Assembly (NCBI GenBank): GCA_002455335.1
Contig: DKKP01000061.1
Span: 1-10,152 of the forward strand
Source of the DNA: Anaerolineales bacterium UBA6663
GTDB lineage: Bacteria; Chloroflexota; Anaerolineae; Anaerolineales; UBA6663
DNA: 10,152 nucleotides
Direction of reading: 5' to 3'
The position numbers and the translations under genes are program-made. This document shows positions 1 to 7,334 of the stretch, piece after piece. The notes beneath the pieces were generated by a model. It saw only the letters and a program-made list of their open reading frames with translations. It searched no databases and had not been told where the DNA came from. How positions within the stretch are numbered: the stretch's first letter is position 1; the number at the start of each line of letters is the position of its first letter.

Positions 1-873
1 GCCGGCGGCAACTTCATCGACACGGCCGACGCCTACTCGGAGGGCCTCTCCGAGGAAATCCTCGGGCGCTGGTTGAAGGGCCAGCGTCGCCACGAATGGG
101 TCATCGCGACAAAAGTCCGCTTTGGCACACGCGAAGGGCTCAACGAACGCGGCCTGTCGCGCAAGCACATATTCGAAGCGGTCGATGGTAGCTTGAAGCG
201 CCTGGGCACAGACCACATCGATCTGTATCAGGTGCACATGTGGGACCCGCACACTCCGCTCGAGGAAACCTTGAGCACGCTTGACCTGCTGGTGCGTTCC
301 GGCCGAGTGCGTTACCTGGGAGTCAGCAACTTCGCCGCCTGGCAGTTGCAGAAGGCGCTCGATCTGGCAACGCGCAACGGCTGGGAGCCTTTCACCTGCC
401 TACAGCCGCTCTACAATCTACTCGATCGCGAACTCGAATGGGAGCTCCTGCCGTTGTGTCGCGATGCCGGGCTTGGCGTGATCCCGTGGAGCCCTCTGCG
501 CGGCGGCTGGTTGAGCGGCAAGTTCCAGCGTGGGCAGACCGGGCCGCTCGCCGGGTCGCGCGTGGAGACCGCCGAGGCCCGCGGTTGGACCGAGTCATGG
601 AGTGTGTACGCCAACGACCATACCTGGCAGGTCGTGGACGCAGTCAAGTCAGTCGCCGAAGAAGCCGACCGGACGCCGGCTCAGGTATCGCTGCGTTGGT
701 TGTTGGATCAGGATGGCGTGACGGCGCCGATTATCGGCGCCCGCACCCTCGACCAACTCGAGGACAACCTCGGCGCAGACGGCTGGACGCTTTCAACAGA
801 GCAACTCAAACGTCTGCACCAGGCCAGCGCCAGGCCGCTACCGTATCCGTACAACTACTTGAGCAACCTGTAA
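1..873 (+). CDS. Aldo/keto reductase, N-terminally truncated by the window edge
   Basis: NAD(P)H-dependent oxidoreductase of the aldo/keto reductase (AKR) superfamily, a cytosolic TIM-barrel enzyme that reduces aldehydes or ketones. The frame is open from base 1 and 290 residues are visible; roughly 45 N-terminal residues (first barrel strand) should lie upstream. The four catalytic residues of the family can be placed: Asp7 and Tyr12 in FIDTADAY, Lys38 in IATK, and His79 in DLYQVHMWD. The signature [16 protein letters not shown] follows, and the late [14 protein letters not shown] segment matches the NADP-phosphate binding loop region of the family. The C-terminus is complete (TAA at 871-873). 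A second, clearly different AKR starts 15 bp downstream, so the two are probably one operon. The substrate cannot be told from sequence; the nearest families by eye are the AKR11/AKR12-like general oxidoreductases. Confidence 0.93.
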   Translation, partial: AGGNFIDTADAYSEGLSEEILGRWLKGQRRHEWVIATKVRFGTREGLNERGLSRKHIFEAVDGSLKRLGTDHIDLYQVHMWDPHTPLEETLSTLDLLVRSGRVRYLGVSNFAAWQLQKALDLATRNGWEPFTCLQPLYNLLDRELEWELLPLCRDAGLGVIPWSPLRGGWLSGKFQRGQTGPLAGSRVETAEARGWTESWSVYANDHTWQVVDAVKSVAEEADRTPAQVSLRWLLDQDGVTAPIIGARTLDQLEDNLGADGWTLSTEQLKRLHQASARPLPYPYNYLSNL

Positions 874-888
874 GAGCGAGGACATACG

Positions 889-1887
889 ATGAGCCGAATA
901 CCCAACCGCATCCTCGGTCGATCCGAGATCTCGATCAGCGCGCTTGGCATGGGCTGCTGGGCGATCGGCGGGCCGTTCTGGGCCGGCGAGACGCCGCTTG
1001 GCTGGGGCGCTGTAGACGATCAGGAGTCGATCCGGGCAGTTCAACGGGCGCTGGATCTGGGTGTCACCTTCTTCGACACCGCGAACGTCTATGGCGCCGG
1101 GCACAGCGAGGTCGTCCTGGGCCAGGCGCTGGCCCGACGACGGCATGAGGCCGTCATCGCCACGAAGTTCTGGAACCTGTTCGACGAGGATAGCCGACAG
1201 ATCACGGGCACAAGCGCAACACCTGAGGCCATCCGCGCTGCGTGCGAAGACTCACTGCGCCGGCTCGGCACGGACTACATCGACCTGTATCAATTCCACG
1301 CCAATGACTTTCCGGCCGATCAGGCGCTCCCGGTTCGCGACACGCTCGAACAACTCGTCGCTGCCGGCAAGATCCGGGCTTATGGCTGGAGCACGGACTT
1401 CGTCGACCGTGCCGCCGTGTTCGCCGAAGGCGCGTATTGCTCGGCCATCCAACACCAACTCAACGTGCTTGACGATGCGCCCGACATGATCGCGTTCTGC
1501 GAGCGCAGGAGCCTGGCGAGCATCAACCGCGGTCCGCTCGCCATGGGCCTGCTGACCGGAAAGTACAGCCACGGCACTGCCCTGGCCGACAATGACGTGC
1601 GTGGCGCGCGCAGCCCCGAGTGGATGAAATACTTCGTCCACGGGCAGCCCAGCCCTGAGTTCGTCCAGCGGCTCGAGGCAGTACGCGAGGTGCTCACGAG
1701 CAAAGGGCGCACCCTGGCGCAGGGGTCGCTCGCCTGGATTTGGGCGCGTAGCCCAATGACGGTGCCGATCCCTGGATTTCGCACAGTCGCCCAGGTGGAA
1801 GACAACGCCGGCGCGCTCGACAAAGGCCCGCTCACGCGCGAACAGGTCTCCGAGGTCGCTCGGCTGTTGGGCCAGTCGATCTCTTAA
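889..1887 (+). CDS. Aldo/keto reductase, second tandem copy
   Basis: Full-length AKR of 332 residues, a usual size for bacterial members. It begins with the typical family opening (GRSEISISALGMGCWAIGG), and the catalytic residues are Asp63 and Tyr68 (FFDTANVYG), Lys93 (IATKF) and His137 (DLYQFHAND). The C-terminal cofactor loop is IPGFRTVAQVEDNAGAL. The ATG at 889 is preceded by GAGG at 878-881 with a 7-base gap, which supports this start. It is not a simple duplicate of the upstream AKR: the loop after Lys93 is longer, and the usual SNF motif after the GKIRAYG strand is replaced by STDF, so substrate and cofactor handling may differ. The 15-bp gap to the upstream gene suggests cotranscription. 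Substrate unknown. Confidence 0.95.
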   Translation: MSRIPNRILGRSEISISALGMGCWAIGGPFWAGETPLGWGAVDDQESIRAVQRALDLGVTFFDTANVYGAGHSEVVLGQALARRRHEAVIATKFWNLFDEDSRQITGTSATPEAIRAACEDSLRRLGTDYIDLYQFHANDFPADQALPVRDTLEQLVAAGKIRAYGWSTDFVDRAAVFAEGAYCSAIQHQLNVLDDAPDMIAFCERRSLASINRGPLAMGLLTGKYSHGTALADNDVRGARSPEWMKYFVHGQPSPEFVQRLEAVREVLTSKGRTLAQGSLAWIWARSPMTVPIPGFRTVAQVEDNAGALDKGPLTREQVSEVARLLGQSIS

Positions 1888-1946
1888 GCCAATCGCCAGA
1901 GCCGCGCACTCGACGGCCCACTTCTCGCGCGAGCGTGCCAAACGCA

Positions 1947-1952
1947 TATAAT
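1947..1952 (+). promoter_or_regulatory. Perfect -10 box (TATAAT) giving a probable leaderless dgt transcript
   Basis: TATAAT lies six bases upstream of the ATG at 1959. A transcription start at the normal distance from a -10 box would fall on or next to the A of the ATG. No Shine-Dalgarno sequence is visible in the bases before the ATG. Together this points to a leaderless mRNA. No good -35 match is seen at the expected distance, so the call rests on the -10 box and its position. Confidence 0.6.
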
Positions 1953-1958
1953 CGCGGC

Positions 1959-3137
1959 ATGATCTTCTCTCGCGACCTCCTGGAAGAACGTGAAGCCCTC
2001 AACCTTGCGCCGTACGGTCTCAAGTCGCGCGATTCGCGTGGGCGAGCTTATGGCCCGGACCCCGAGCCCGAAGACCGAACCGCCTTTCAGCGAGATCGCG
2101 ATCGCATCTTGCACACGACTGCCTTTCGCCGGTTGGAATACAAGACCCAGGTCTTCGTCAATTACGAAGGCGACTATTACCGCACGCGTTTGACGCACAC
2201 GCTGGAAGTGGCTCAGATCGGGCGCACGATCGCGCGCGCCCTGGGGGCGAACGAGGACCTTGTCGAGGCGATCTGCCTGGCCCACGATCTGGGTCACCCG
2301 CCCTTCGGGCACTCGGGTGAGGCGACGCTTAACCGGCTGATGGACAAGCACGGCGGGTTTGACCACAACCGGCAGTCGTTTCGTATCGTGACCGAGCTCG
2401 AGCACCGTTATCCGAACTGGCTCGGGCTCAACCTGACCTGGGAGACGCGCGAAGGGATCGTCAAGCACGAGACCGAGTACGACGTCGCCGACGCCCATGA
2501 CTTCGACCCCGACAAGCGCGGCCATCTCGAGGCGCAAATCGCGAATATCGCCGACGAGATGGCCTACACGGCGCACGACCTCGACGATGGTCTCCGTTCG
2601 GGTCTTCTGGCCTTTGGCGATCTCGCCAATCTGGCGCTTGTCCGACGACTACGCGCCAGTCTCAGCCTGCCGCTCGACACAGTCCTCCTGCGGGCCGGGC
2701 AGATCGACGACCTCACGCGTCACCGGGTCATCCGGCGGCTGATCGGCATCGAGGTCGATGACCTGGTGCAGGCCACACACGCGCGACTGGCGGCGGCGAG
2801 CGTCGAGAGCGTTGAGGCCGTCCAGCGGCTCCCGCATAACGTAATCGGCGCGAGCGAGCCCCTGGCCGTCGAGAACCGCGAGATGAAGCAGTATCTGTTC
2901 CAGAACATGTACCGGCACTACCGTGTCGCGCGCATGGAGGCCAAGGCCGATCGGGTGCTTAGCGAGCTCTTTACCGCGTACATCAACCGCCCCGAGCAGC
3001 TACCGCCTTCGGTTCGGGAGCGCGCCGAACAGACACTGACACTTCAACGCGCGGTGTGCGATTACCTGGCCGGGATGACCGACCGGTTTGCGCTGGATGA
3101 ACACGCGCGATTGTTCGATCCATATGTCCGACCCTGA
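1959..3137 (+). CDS. dgt: Deoxyguanosinetriphosphate triphosphohydrolase-like protein (HD domain dNTPase)
   Basis: Hydrolyses deoxynucleoside triphosphates to the deoxynucleoside and triphosphate, trimming the dNTP pool; cytosolic. With the ATG at 1959 it has 392 residues, typical of the dGTPase-like family. The early motif RILHTTAFRRLEYKTQVF (residues 49-66) is diagnostic. The HD metal site is visible: His80 in RTRLTHTLEV, His109-Asp110 in CLAHDLGHPPFGHSGE, and Asp199 in IANIADEMAYTAHDLDDG. A GTG eight codons upstream (1935) is in frame, but the family starts near the ATG, and the TATAAT box would fall inside the extended reading frame, so 1959 is preferred. The C-terminal part (antibiotic-related/PTPase-associated region) is complete. 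By length it resembles the shorter Thermus-type dNTPases more than E. coli Dgt, so specificity for dGTP should not be assumed. No separate terminator follows; the greA promoter begins right after the stop codon. Confidence 0.95.
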   Translation: MIFSRDLLEEREALNLAPYGLKSRDSRGRAYGPDPEPEDRTAFQRDRDRILHTTAFRRLEYKTQVFVNYEGDYYRTRLTHTLEVAQIGRTIARALGANEDLVEAICLAHDLGHPPFGHSGEATLNRLMDKHGGFDHNRQSFRIVTELEHRYPNWLGLNLTWETREGIVKHETEYDVADAHDFDPDKRGHLEAQIANIADEMAYTAHDLDDGLRSGLLAFGDLANLALVRRLRASLSLPLDTVLLRAGQIDDLTRHRVIRRLIGIEVDDLVQATHARLAAASVESVEAVQRLPHNVIGASEPLAVENREMKQYLFQNMYRHYRVARMEAKADRVLSELFTAYINRPEQLPPSVRERAEQTLTLQRAVCDYLAGMTDRFALDEHARLFDPYVRP

Positions 3138-3139
3138 GC

Positions 3140-3145
3140 TATAAT
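3140..3145 (+). promoter_or_regulatory. -10 box (TATAAT) of the greA promoter
   Basis: A perfect TATAAT starts two bases after the dgt stop codon. The likely transcription start is near 3152, giving greA a 5' leader of about 100 nt. The -35 region falls inside the end of dgt and has no strong match to TTGACA. Confidence 0.55.
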
Positions 3146-3185
3146 ACTTCTTTAGCAACGAACGCCCGAAAGAGTCGCAAACTCG

Positions 3186-3211
3186 TCAGGCGGCGCAGAC
3201 GCGCCGCCTGA
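3186..3211 (+). promoter_or_regulatory. Strong hairpin in the greA leader (possible attenuator or dgt terminator)
   Basis: An 11-bp perfect inverted repeat (TCAGGCGGCGC, loop AGAC, GCGCCGCCTGA). It can be extended by a further 5-bp pairing (CGCAA at 3176-3180 with TTGCG at 3215-3219) across an internal loop. The 3' side reads TTGTTG, which is only partly T-rich, so it is a weak intrinsic terminator at best. It sits between the greA promoter and the greA ribosome binding site, so it could stop dgt readthrough, attenuate greA, or shape the leader. Confidence 0.6.
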
Positions 3212-3251
3212 TTGTTGCGGCGAGCCGGGCTGAAGCACACGGGAGCACATC

Positions 3252-3716
3252 GTGACCGAACAATATCTCACCCCCGAGGGTCTGGCCAAGGCCCAGGCGG
3301 AATTGAAGGACCTGATCGAGGTTAAGCGCCCCGAGATCGCCGAACGCTTGCGCGATGCGATCAAAATGGGCGACCTTTCGGAGAACGCCGACTACATCAT
3401 GGCGAAGGAGGAGCAGGCCTTCCTCGAGGGCCGCATCCTCGAGTTGCAAGACTTGCTGCGCACCGCCACGATCATCAACGAGGCCGCGGCGCATAAGGGC
3501 GTCGTCGCGATGGGCAGCACGGTCACCGTGCAGGAGACCGGCGCTTCCCCTGAGACCTATACGCTCGTTGGCGCAAAGGAGGCGGATCCGCGTCTCGGCA
3601 AGGTGTCCAATGAATCGCCGATCGGCCGGGCGCTGCTTGGCCGGCGCGTCGGCGATACCGTGAAAGTCGAAACACCCGTCGGCCCGATCAACTTCAAGAT
3701 CAAGAAGATCGACTGA
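3252..3716 (+). CDS. greA: Transcription elongation factor GreA
   Basis: Enters the secondary channel of a backtracked RNA polymerase and stimulates cleavage of the RNA 3' end, rescuing stalled complexes. Length is 154 residues, standard for GreA. The N-terminal coiled coil (about residues 1-75) carries the catalytic tip GDLSENADY with acidic residues Asp41 and Glu44, which coordinate the polymerase Mg2+. The C-terminal FKBP-like domain (about 80-154) includes SPIGRALLGRRVGDTV and ends with FKIKKID. The start is GTG at 3252, preceded by GGGAG at 3241-3245 with a 6-base gap, a good ribosome binding site. It has its own TATAAT at 3140 and a structured leader, and is followed by a strong palindromic terminator, so it is probably a single-gene transcript. 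Confidence 0.98.
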   Translation: MTEQYLTPEGLAKAQAELKDLIEVKRPEIAERLRDAIKMGDLSENADYIMAKEEQAFLEGRILELQDLLRTATIINEAAAHKGVVAMGSTVTVQETGASPETYTLVGAKEADPRLGKVSNESPIGRALLGRRVGDTVKVETPVGPINFKIKKID

Positions 3717-3728
3717 TCCTGGGTCGAG

Positions 3729-3774
3729 AAACGAAGACGGGGCCGGACAGATCTGTCCGGCCCCGTCTTCGTTT
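3729..3774. terminator. 46-bp perfect palindrome, bidirectional terminator
   Basis: A 23-bp arm (AAACGAAGACGGGGCCGGAC then AGA) is followed directly by its exact reverse complement, ending GTCTTCGTTT. The stem is very GC-rich with A residues at its 5' base and T residues at its 3' base on both strands, the symmetrical layout of a bidirectional Rho-independent terminator. It begins 12 bases after the greA stop and ends 16 bases before the stop of the convergent minus-strand gene, so it serves both. The T tracts are short (three), but the stem is exceptionally stable. Confidence 0.9.
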
Positions 3775-3790
3775 AATACTGGCCTCGCCG

Positions 3791-4837
3791 TCAATCCTTG
3801 CGGAAAGCCAGGAGCTCGATCGTCATCCGCTCGAAGAAACTGCTTGGCGGCAGCGCCCCACCGCCGTAGGCCATATCCACGATCCGGGCTGTGACCACCA
3901 GGGTGGCCGTCTCGAGGCTGAGCGTTTCACCGGCAAGGGCGGAGACAGGCTCGCCCTTGGCGGCCAAACGGCTCTTGAGAGCCTCATCGCGGAAAGCGTG
4001 CTCGCTCATCAACACCTTGGTGACCGTGCGGATATCGTTCTTGTCGAAAAGCCAGACCTCGAAGGCCGTGACTTTCTTCGGATCGCCGACGCCGATGGTC
4101 TCAGAGATCCCCATGCCGCATTCGCCAAGCAGGTTTCCATCAGCACTGTCGATGCTGAACGTTTCGTCGTAAACGTCATCGCCCAACGTATAGGTCGTCA
4201 TGAAACGGCCGATGGGCTTCGCGGCCACGGGCACTGCCGCGCCCGTGGAGATCAATGTGGGCATCTCGGCCGCAACGGTCGCCGTTGTCGCGCTCGCGCC
4301 GGCCCGTCGCGCTGAGAGCGGGGAGTCGACAGCCACAGAAGGTGCCTGACGGAGCCGGGTCCATGCGTAGGCGCCCATCGCCGCGAGTACGACGGCCATC
4401 AGAAGCAGCGCCGCAAACGGCAGGAACCATTGCGCGGCGCCCCCACCCGTCTCCGGATTGGGCGTCGGCTCACCGACGGCCTGGCGGTACTGCTCGACGG
4501 CGATCTGTAGATCGGCGATCTGTTGGGCTTCAGGCGGCTGCGAAGCGGCGATGGCGTGCTGCAAAGCGGCGTCGGTCTCGGCGCCGAACCCGGCCATGCG
4601 TCGCGCCGCGAGTTCGATGTCGCGGTTTTGAGCATAAGCGCCGGCAGCCATGCGCACGTAGTCGTCCTGCAGGTCGGCCCGCAGATGGACCACATCCGCG
4701 TCATACCACTGCACCGGGAAGACGTACCACCCCAGGATCGGCAGCCCAATGATCAGCCCCAGGATGAAGCCCAGGATTGCTCCGATCCACGGTTTCTGCC
4801 GCAATTGTCCAAGCAATGACTCTACGCTTGAGAGCAT
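3791..4837 (-). CDS. Uncharacterised two-helix membrane protein with conserved-looking C-terminal domain
   Basis: 348 residues; function not recognised. Visible parts: a short cytosol-like N-terminus, a first hydrophobic helix (about 17-40, rich in Gly/Ile/Leu), an Ala/Gln-rich helical stretch of about 95 residues (42-127) that may lie outside the membrane, a short Pro/Gly linker, a second hydrophobic helix (about 137-160), an Ala/Thr-rich low-complexity linker (about 165-207), and a C-terminal domain (about 211-347). The last looks folded, with alternating polar and hydrophobic strands and the phrases ISETIGVGDP, FEVWLFDKNDIRTVTKVLMS and MTIELLAFRKD. Two helices would place both ends on the same side. 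The ATG at 4837 has AAGGAG seven bases upstream. It lies downstream of topA, but a separate promoter is present. It resembles proteins seen in Chloroflexota genomes, but that is recollection, not a search result. Confidence 0.85.
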   Translation of the reverse strand: MLSSVESLLGQLRQKPWIGAILGFILGLIIGLPILGWYVFPVQWYDADVVHLRADLQDDYVRMAAGAYAQNRDIELAARRMAGFGAETDAALQHAIAASQPPEAQQIADLQIAVEQYRQAVGEPTPNPETGGGAAQWFLPFAALLLMAVVLAAMGAYAWTRLRQAPSVAVDSPLSARRAGASATTATVAAEMPTLISTGAAVPVAAKPIGRFMTTYTLGDDVYDETFSIDSADGNLLGECGMGISETIGVGDPKKVTAFEVWLFDKNDIRTVTKVLMSEHAFRDEALKSRLAAKGEPVSALAGETLSLETATLVVTARIVDMAYGGGALPPSSFFERMTIELLAFRKD

Positions 4838-4839
4838 GT

Positions 4840-4861
4840 CGCGTCTCCTTCCAAAGACGCG
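4840..4861 (-). promoter_or_regulatory. Hairpin spanning the ribosome binding site of the membrane-protein gene
   Basis: On the minus strand, CGCGTCT, loop TTGGAAGG, AGACGCG: a 7-bp perfect inverted repeat with an 8-base loop. The Shine-Dalgarno AAGGAG is formed by the end of the loop plus the first bases of the 3' arm, and the arm ends two bases before the ATG. It may control ribosome access, or, since it overlaps the predicted transcription start, act as an operator at DNA level. Confidence 0.45.
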
Positions 4862-4866
4862 GCGAT

Positions 4867-4875
4867 TGTATAGCA
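4867..4875 (-). promoter_or_regulatory. Extended -10 box upstream of the membrane-protein gene
   Basis: Minus-strand TGC-TATACA is an extended -10 type element (TGn plus TATACA); the overlapping hexamer TACAAT at 4865-4870 is an alternative. Transcription would start near 4860, leaving a leader of about 23 nt that is almost entirely the hairpin at 4840-4861. A weak -35 (TTGCGC) lies further upstream. This suggests the gene is not only dependent on topA readthrough. Confidence 0.45.
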
Positions 4876-4955
4876 GGGCGAGTCAGGGCGCAAACGAGGG
4901 GCTGCCCGGCGCGTGGCGCATGACGCGGGGCATGTCCCTGAGTTCGCTCTCCGCG

Positions 4956-7334
4956 CTACGCCTCCACGGCCGTGTGCACCTCAGACAGCGGAAACTCGTG
5001 CGTGCACTTGAGGCACTGAGCCGTGTTCTTATTGGCTGTGACAAGCAGGCCGCCACAATCGGGGCACGGCGCAGGCACCGGGCGCTTCCAGGTGGTGAAC
5101 TCGCAGGCCGGGTAGTTGGCGCAGCCGAAGAACGTTCGGCCTTTGCGGGTCTTGCGCTCCACAAGCTCGCCATCGGCGCACTCCGGACAGTGGACGCCCA
5201 GTTTTTCAAGCCAGGGCTCTGTATGCCGGCACTCGGGGAAGTTCGAGCAGCCGATGAACTTGCCAAAGCGACCATATCGGATCAGCAATGGCTTGGTGCA
5301 CTTGGGACAATCGCGGCCGATGTATTCGGGCTCGCGGCTGACGGCCGGCATCTCCTCTTCGGCCAATCGCACCCGTTCGCTAAACGGGTCCCAGAACTCG
5401 CGCAGCACCTCGACCCAGTTGCGCGCGCCGTCGGCGACGTCGTCGAGTTCATCCTCCATGCGGGCCGTGAAGCCCACATCGACCACGTCCGGGAAATAAT
5501 CGACAAGCAGATCGTTCACGGTCATGCCGATGTCGGTCGGATACAGGCGCTTGTCTTCGCGCACGACGTAGCCGCGCGCCTGGATGGTCGTGATCGTCGG
5601 CGAGTAAGTCGAGGGACGACCAATGCCGTCTTCTTCGAGCGCCTTGATCAACGAGGCCTCAGTGTAGCGCGGCGGCGGCTGCGTGAAGTGCTGCTCGGGC
5701 CAGAGCGCCACGAGGGCGAGCGCTTCGTCGACGCTGAGCAACGGAACGCGCGTCTCGGCTTCCTCATCGGGAGCCGCGTCTTCATCCCGGGTCTCTTCGT
5801 ACACGGCCAGAAAGCCCGCGAACTTGAGCGTTGCGCCGGAGACCCGGAAGAGGTAGCTCCCGGCGCCTGTGGCCGTGATCTCGACCGAGACTGTGTCGTA
5901 TACCGCGGCCGACATCTGGCTGGCTACGAACCGTTGCCAGATCAGGTTGTAGAGCTTGAACTGGTCTTTGCTCAAAAAAGCCTGGATCGACTTTGGTTCG
6001 CGGCTGACCTGGGTCGGGCGCACGGCTTCGTGCGCTTCTTGCGCGCCCTTGGTCCGAGTCTTGTATTGGGGAGGCTCGGCCGGCAGATACTCACTGCCAT
6101 ACTTGCCGGAGACGAACTCGCGCGCCTCTCTTTGCGCGATCTCCGACACGTTCGGGCTGTCGGTTCGCATGTAGGTGATCAGGCCGACCACCCCGCCCTC
6201 GCCCAACTCGATGCCTTCATACAGCTGCTGGGCCGTCGCCATTGTGCGCTTGGCCGTGAAGCCGAGTCGACGCGAGGCCTCCTGCTGCAACGTGGACGTG
6301 GTGAAGGGCGGGGCCGGGCTACGGCGGCGCTCGCCGGTCTTCACCCGGCTGACGACGTATGTGGCGCGTTCGAGATCGGCCCGGATCCGCTCGACATCGG
6401 CCTGGCTCTTCAAAATCGACGAGTCGCCGCTGCCGACATCTTGATCCGCGATCTTGACCAGCCGCGCCCGAAACGGCTTGTGCACGCGATGATGCGCATC
6501 GTGGCCGGGTTTGAGCAACTCGGCGTCGATCGACCAGTATTCTTGAGGGACAAAGGCCTGGATCTCTCGTTCGCGATCGACGATCAGACGCACCGCCACC
6601 GATTGCACACGCCCGGCCGAGAGCCGGCCGCGCACCTTGGCCCAGAGCAACGGGCTGAGCGAATACCCGACCAGCCGATCGAGGATCCGCCGCGCCTGCT
6701 GCGCGTTGACCAGATCCATCGCGATCTCGCGTGGATGCGCAAACGCCTCCTCGATCGCGGGTTTGGTGATTTCGTGAAACGTCACGCGTTTGACACGCTC
6801 GCGTTCGATCTCGGCCGCCTCGAGCAGGTGCCACGAAATCGCCTCGCCCTCGCGGTCTGGGTCGGTCGCAAGGAAGATCTCCTCGGCACGCGCAGCCTCG
6901 GCTTTGAGTTCCTTGACCAGCGGCCGCTTCTCGTTCGGCACCCGATACTTGGGCGCGAAGTCGTGTTCGGTATCGACCGAGAGCGTCGACTTCAGCAGGT
7001 CGCGCACATGTCCGACCGAGGCCCGCACGGTGTAGCCCTTGCCCAGAAAACGCCCGACCGTCTTCGCCTTGGTCGGCGACTCGACGATCACGAGCTTGCC
7101 ATGCCGACGACCCGATCGGCCCGCGGCCTTTGTCTTGCGCGTGCGCGGCGCACCGGGCACGACCTCGGGGCGCGGTAGACCGACATGCGCCTCGGTCGCG
7201 CCCATCCGATACAACGTGCCGCCGCACACCACACATTTGCCTGTCGTGGCCGGTGTACCGCTCTTGGTGAACACGGCCTGCGTGTCCACCATCTCTCGTT
7301 TGTTCTTACATTTGACGCAATAAGCTTCCATCAT
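4956..7334 (-). CDS. topA: DNA topoisomerase I with N-terminal zinc-ribbon fusion
   Basis: Type IA topoisomerase, relaxes negative supercoils by transient single-strand cleavage. 792 residues in this order: a small zinc ribbon (Cys6, Cys9, Cys34, Cys37; resembles DUF5679), a basic linker (about 60-78), the TOPRIM domain from residue 80 with Glu85 (VIVESPTKAKT) and the acidic triad TDPDREGE (Asp158, Asp160, Glu162), the cleavage domain with active Tyr388 in GLITYMRTDS, and GRPSTYSPTITTIQARGYV (572-590). Three C-terminal four-cysteine zinc fingers follow, at 676/679/696/702, 716/719/738/744 and 757/760/774/777. Two ATG codons are adjacent (7334 and 7331); the second gives the MEAYCVKC start typical of the small domain. 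A GGAG lies 12 bases upstream of 7334, longer than ideal. It follows the guanylyltransferase gene by 48 bp on the same strand. Confidence 0.97.
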   Translation of the reverse strand: MMEAYCVKCKNKREMVDTQAVFTKSGTPATTGKCVVCGGTLYRMGATEAHVGLPRPEVVPGAPRTRKTKAAGRSGRRHGKLVIVESPTKAKTVGRFLGKGYTVRASVGHVRDLLKSTLSVDTEHDFAPKYRVPNEKRPLVKELKAEAARAEEIFLATDPDREGEAISWHLLEAAEIERERVKRVTFHEITKPAIEEAFAHPREIAMDLVNAQQARRILDRLVGYSLSPLLWAKVRGRLSAGRVQSVAVRLIVDREREIQAFVPQEYWSIDAELLKPGHDAHHRVHKPFRARLVKIADQDVGSGDSSILKSQADVERIRADLERATYVVSRVKTGERRRSPAPPFTTSTLQQEASRRLGFTAKRTMATAQQLYEGIELGEGGVVGLITYMRTDSPNVSEIAQREAREFVSGKYGSEYLPAEPPQYKTRTKGAQEAHEAVRPTQVSREPKSIQAFLSKDQFKLYNLIWQRFVASQMSAAVYDTVSVEITATGAGSYLFRVSGATLKFAGFLAVYEETRDEDAAPDEEAETRVPLLSVDEALALVALWPEQHFTQPPPRYTEASLIKALEEDGIGRPSTYSPTITTIQARGYVVREDKRLYPTDIGMTVNDLLVDYFPDVVDVGFTARMEDELDDVADGARNWVEVLREFWDPFSERVRLAEEEMPAVSREPEYIGRDCPKCTKPLLIRYGRFGKFIGCSNFPECRHTEPWLEKLGVHCPECADGELVERKTRKGRTFFGCANYPACEFTTWKRPVPAPCPDCGGLLVTANKNTAQCLKCTHEFPLSEVHTAVEA

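Noticed and set aside
438..1148. A 236-codon plus-strand frame spanning the end of the first AKR and the start of the second
   Set aside because: It overlaps two genes with full catalytic motifs in other frames, and its product is Arg-rich and lacks any domain.
1935..1958. A GTG start eight codons upstream of the dgt ATG
   Set aside because: It would place the TATAAT box inside the coding region, has no ribosome binding site, and adds residues unlike the family.
3186..3794. A 202-codon minus-strand frame opposite greA
   Set aside because: It overlaps greA, runs through the terminator palindrome, and shows no family motif.
4838..4955. The gap between topA and the membrane-protein gene, checked for a terminator
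   Set aside because: Only a 5-bp inverted repeat (CGCGT/ACGCG) was found and no T tract. Apart from the promoter and hairpin already listed, nothing is supported there.
4749..7178. An 809-codon open frame on the plus strand, opposite topA
   Set aside because: It is the shadow of topA in GC-rich DNA. The translation is Arg/Leu/Asp/Gly-rich with no recognisable domain, while the minus strand encodes a complete topoisomerase I with all its motifs.
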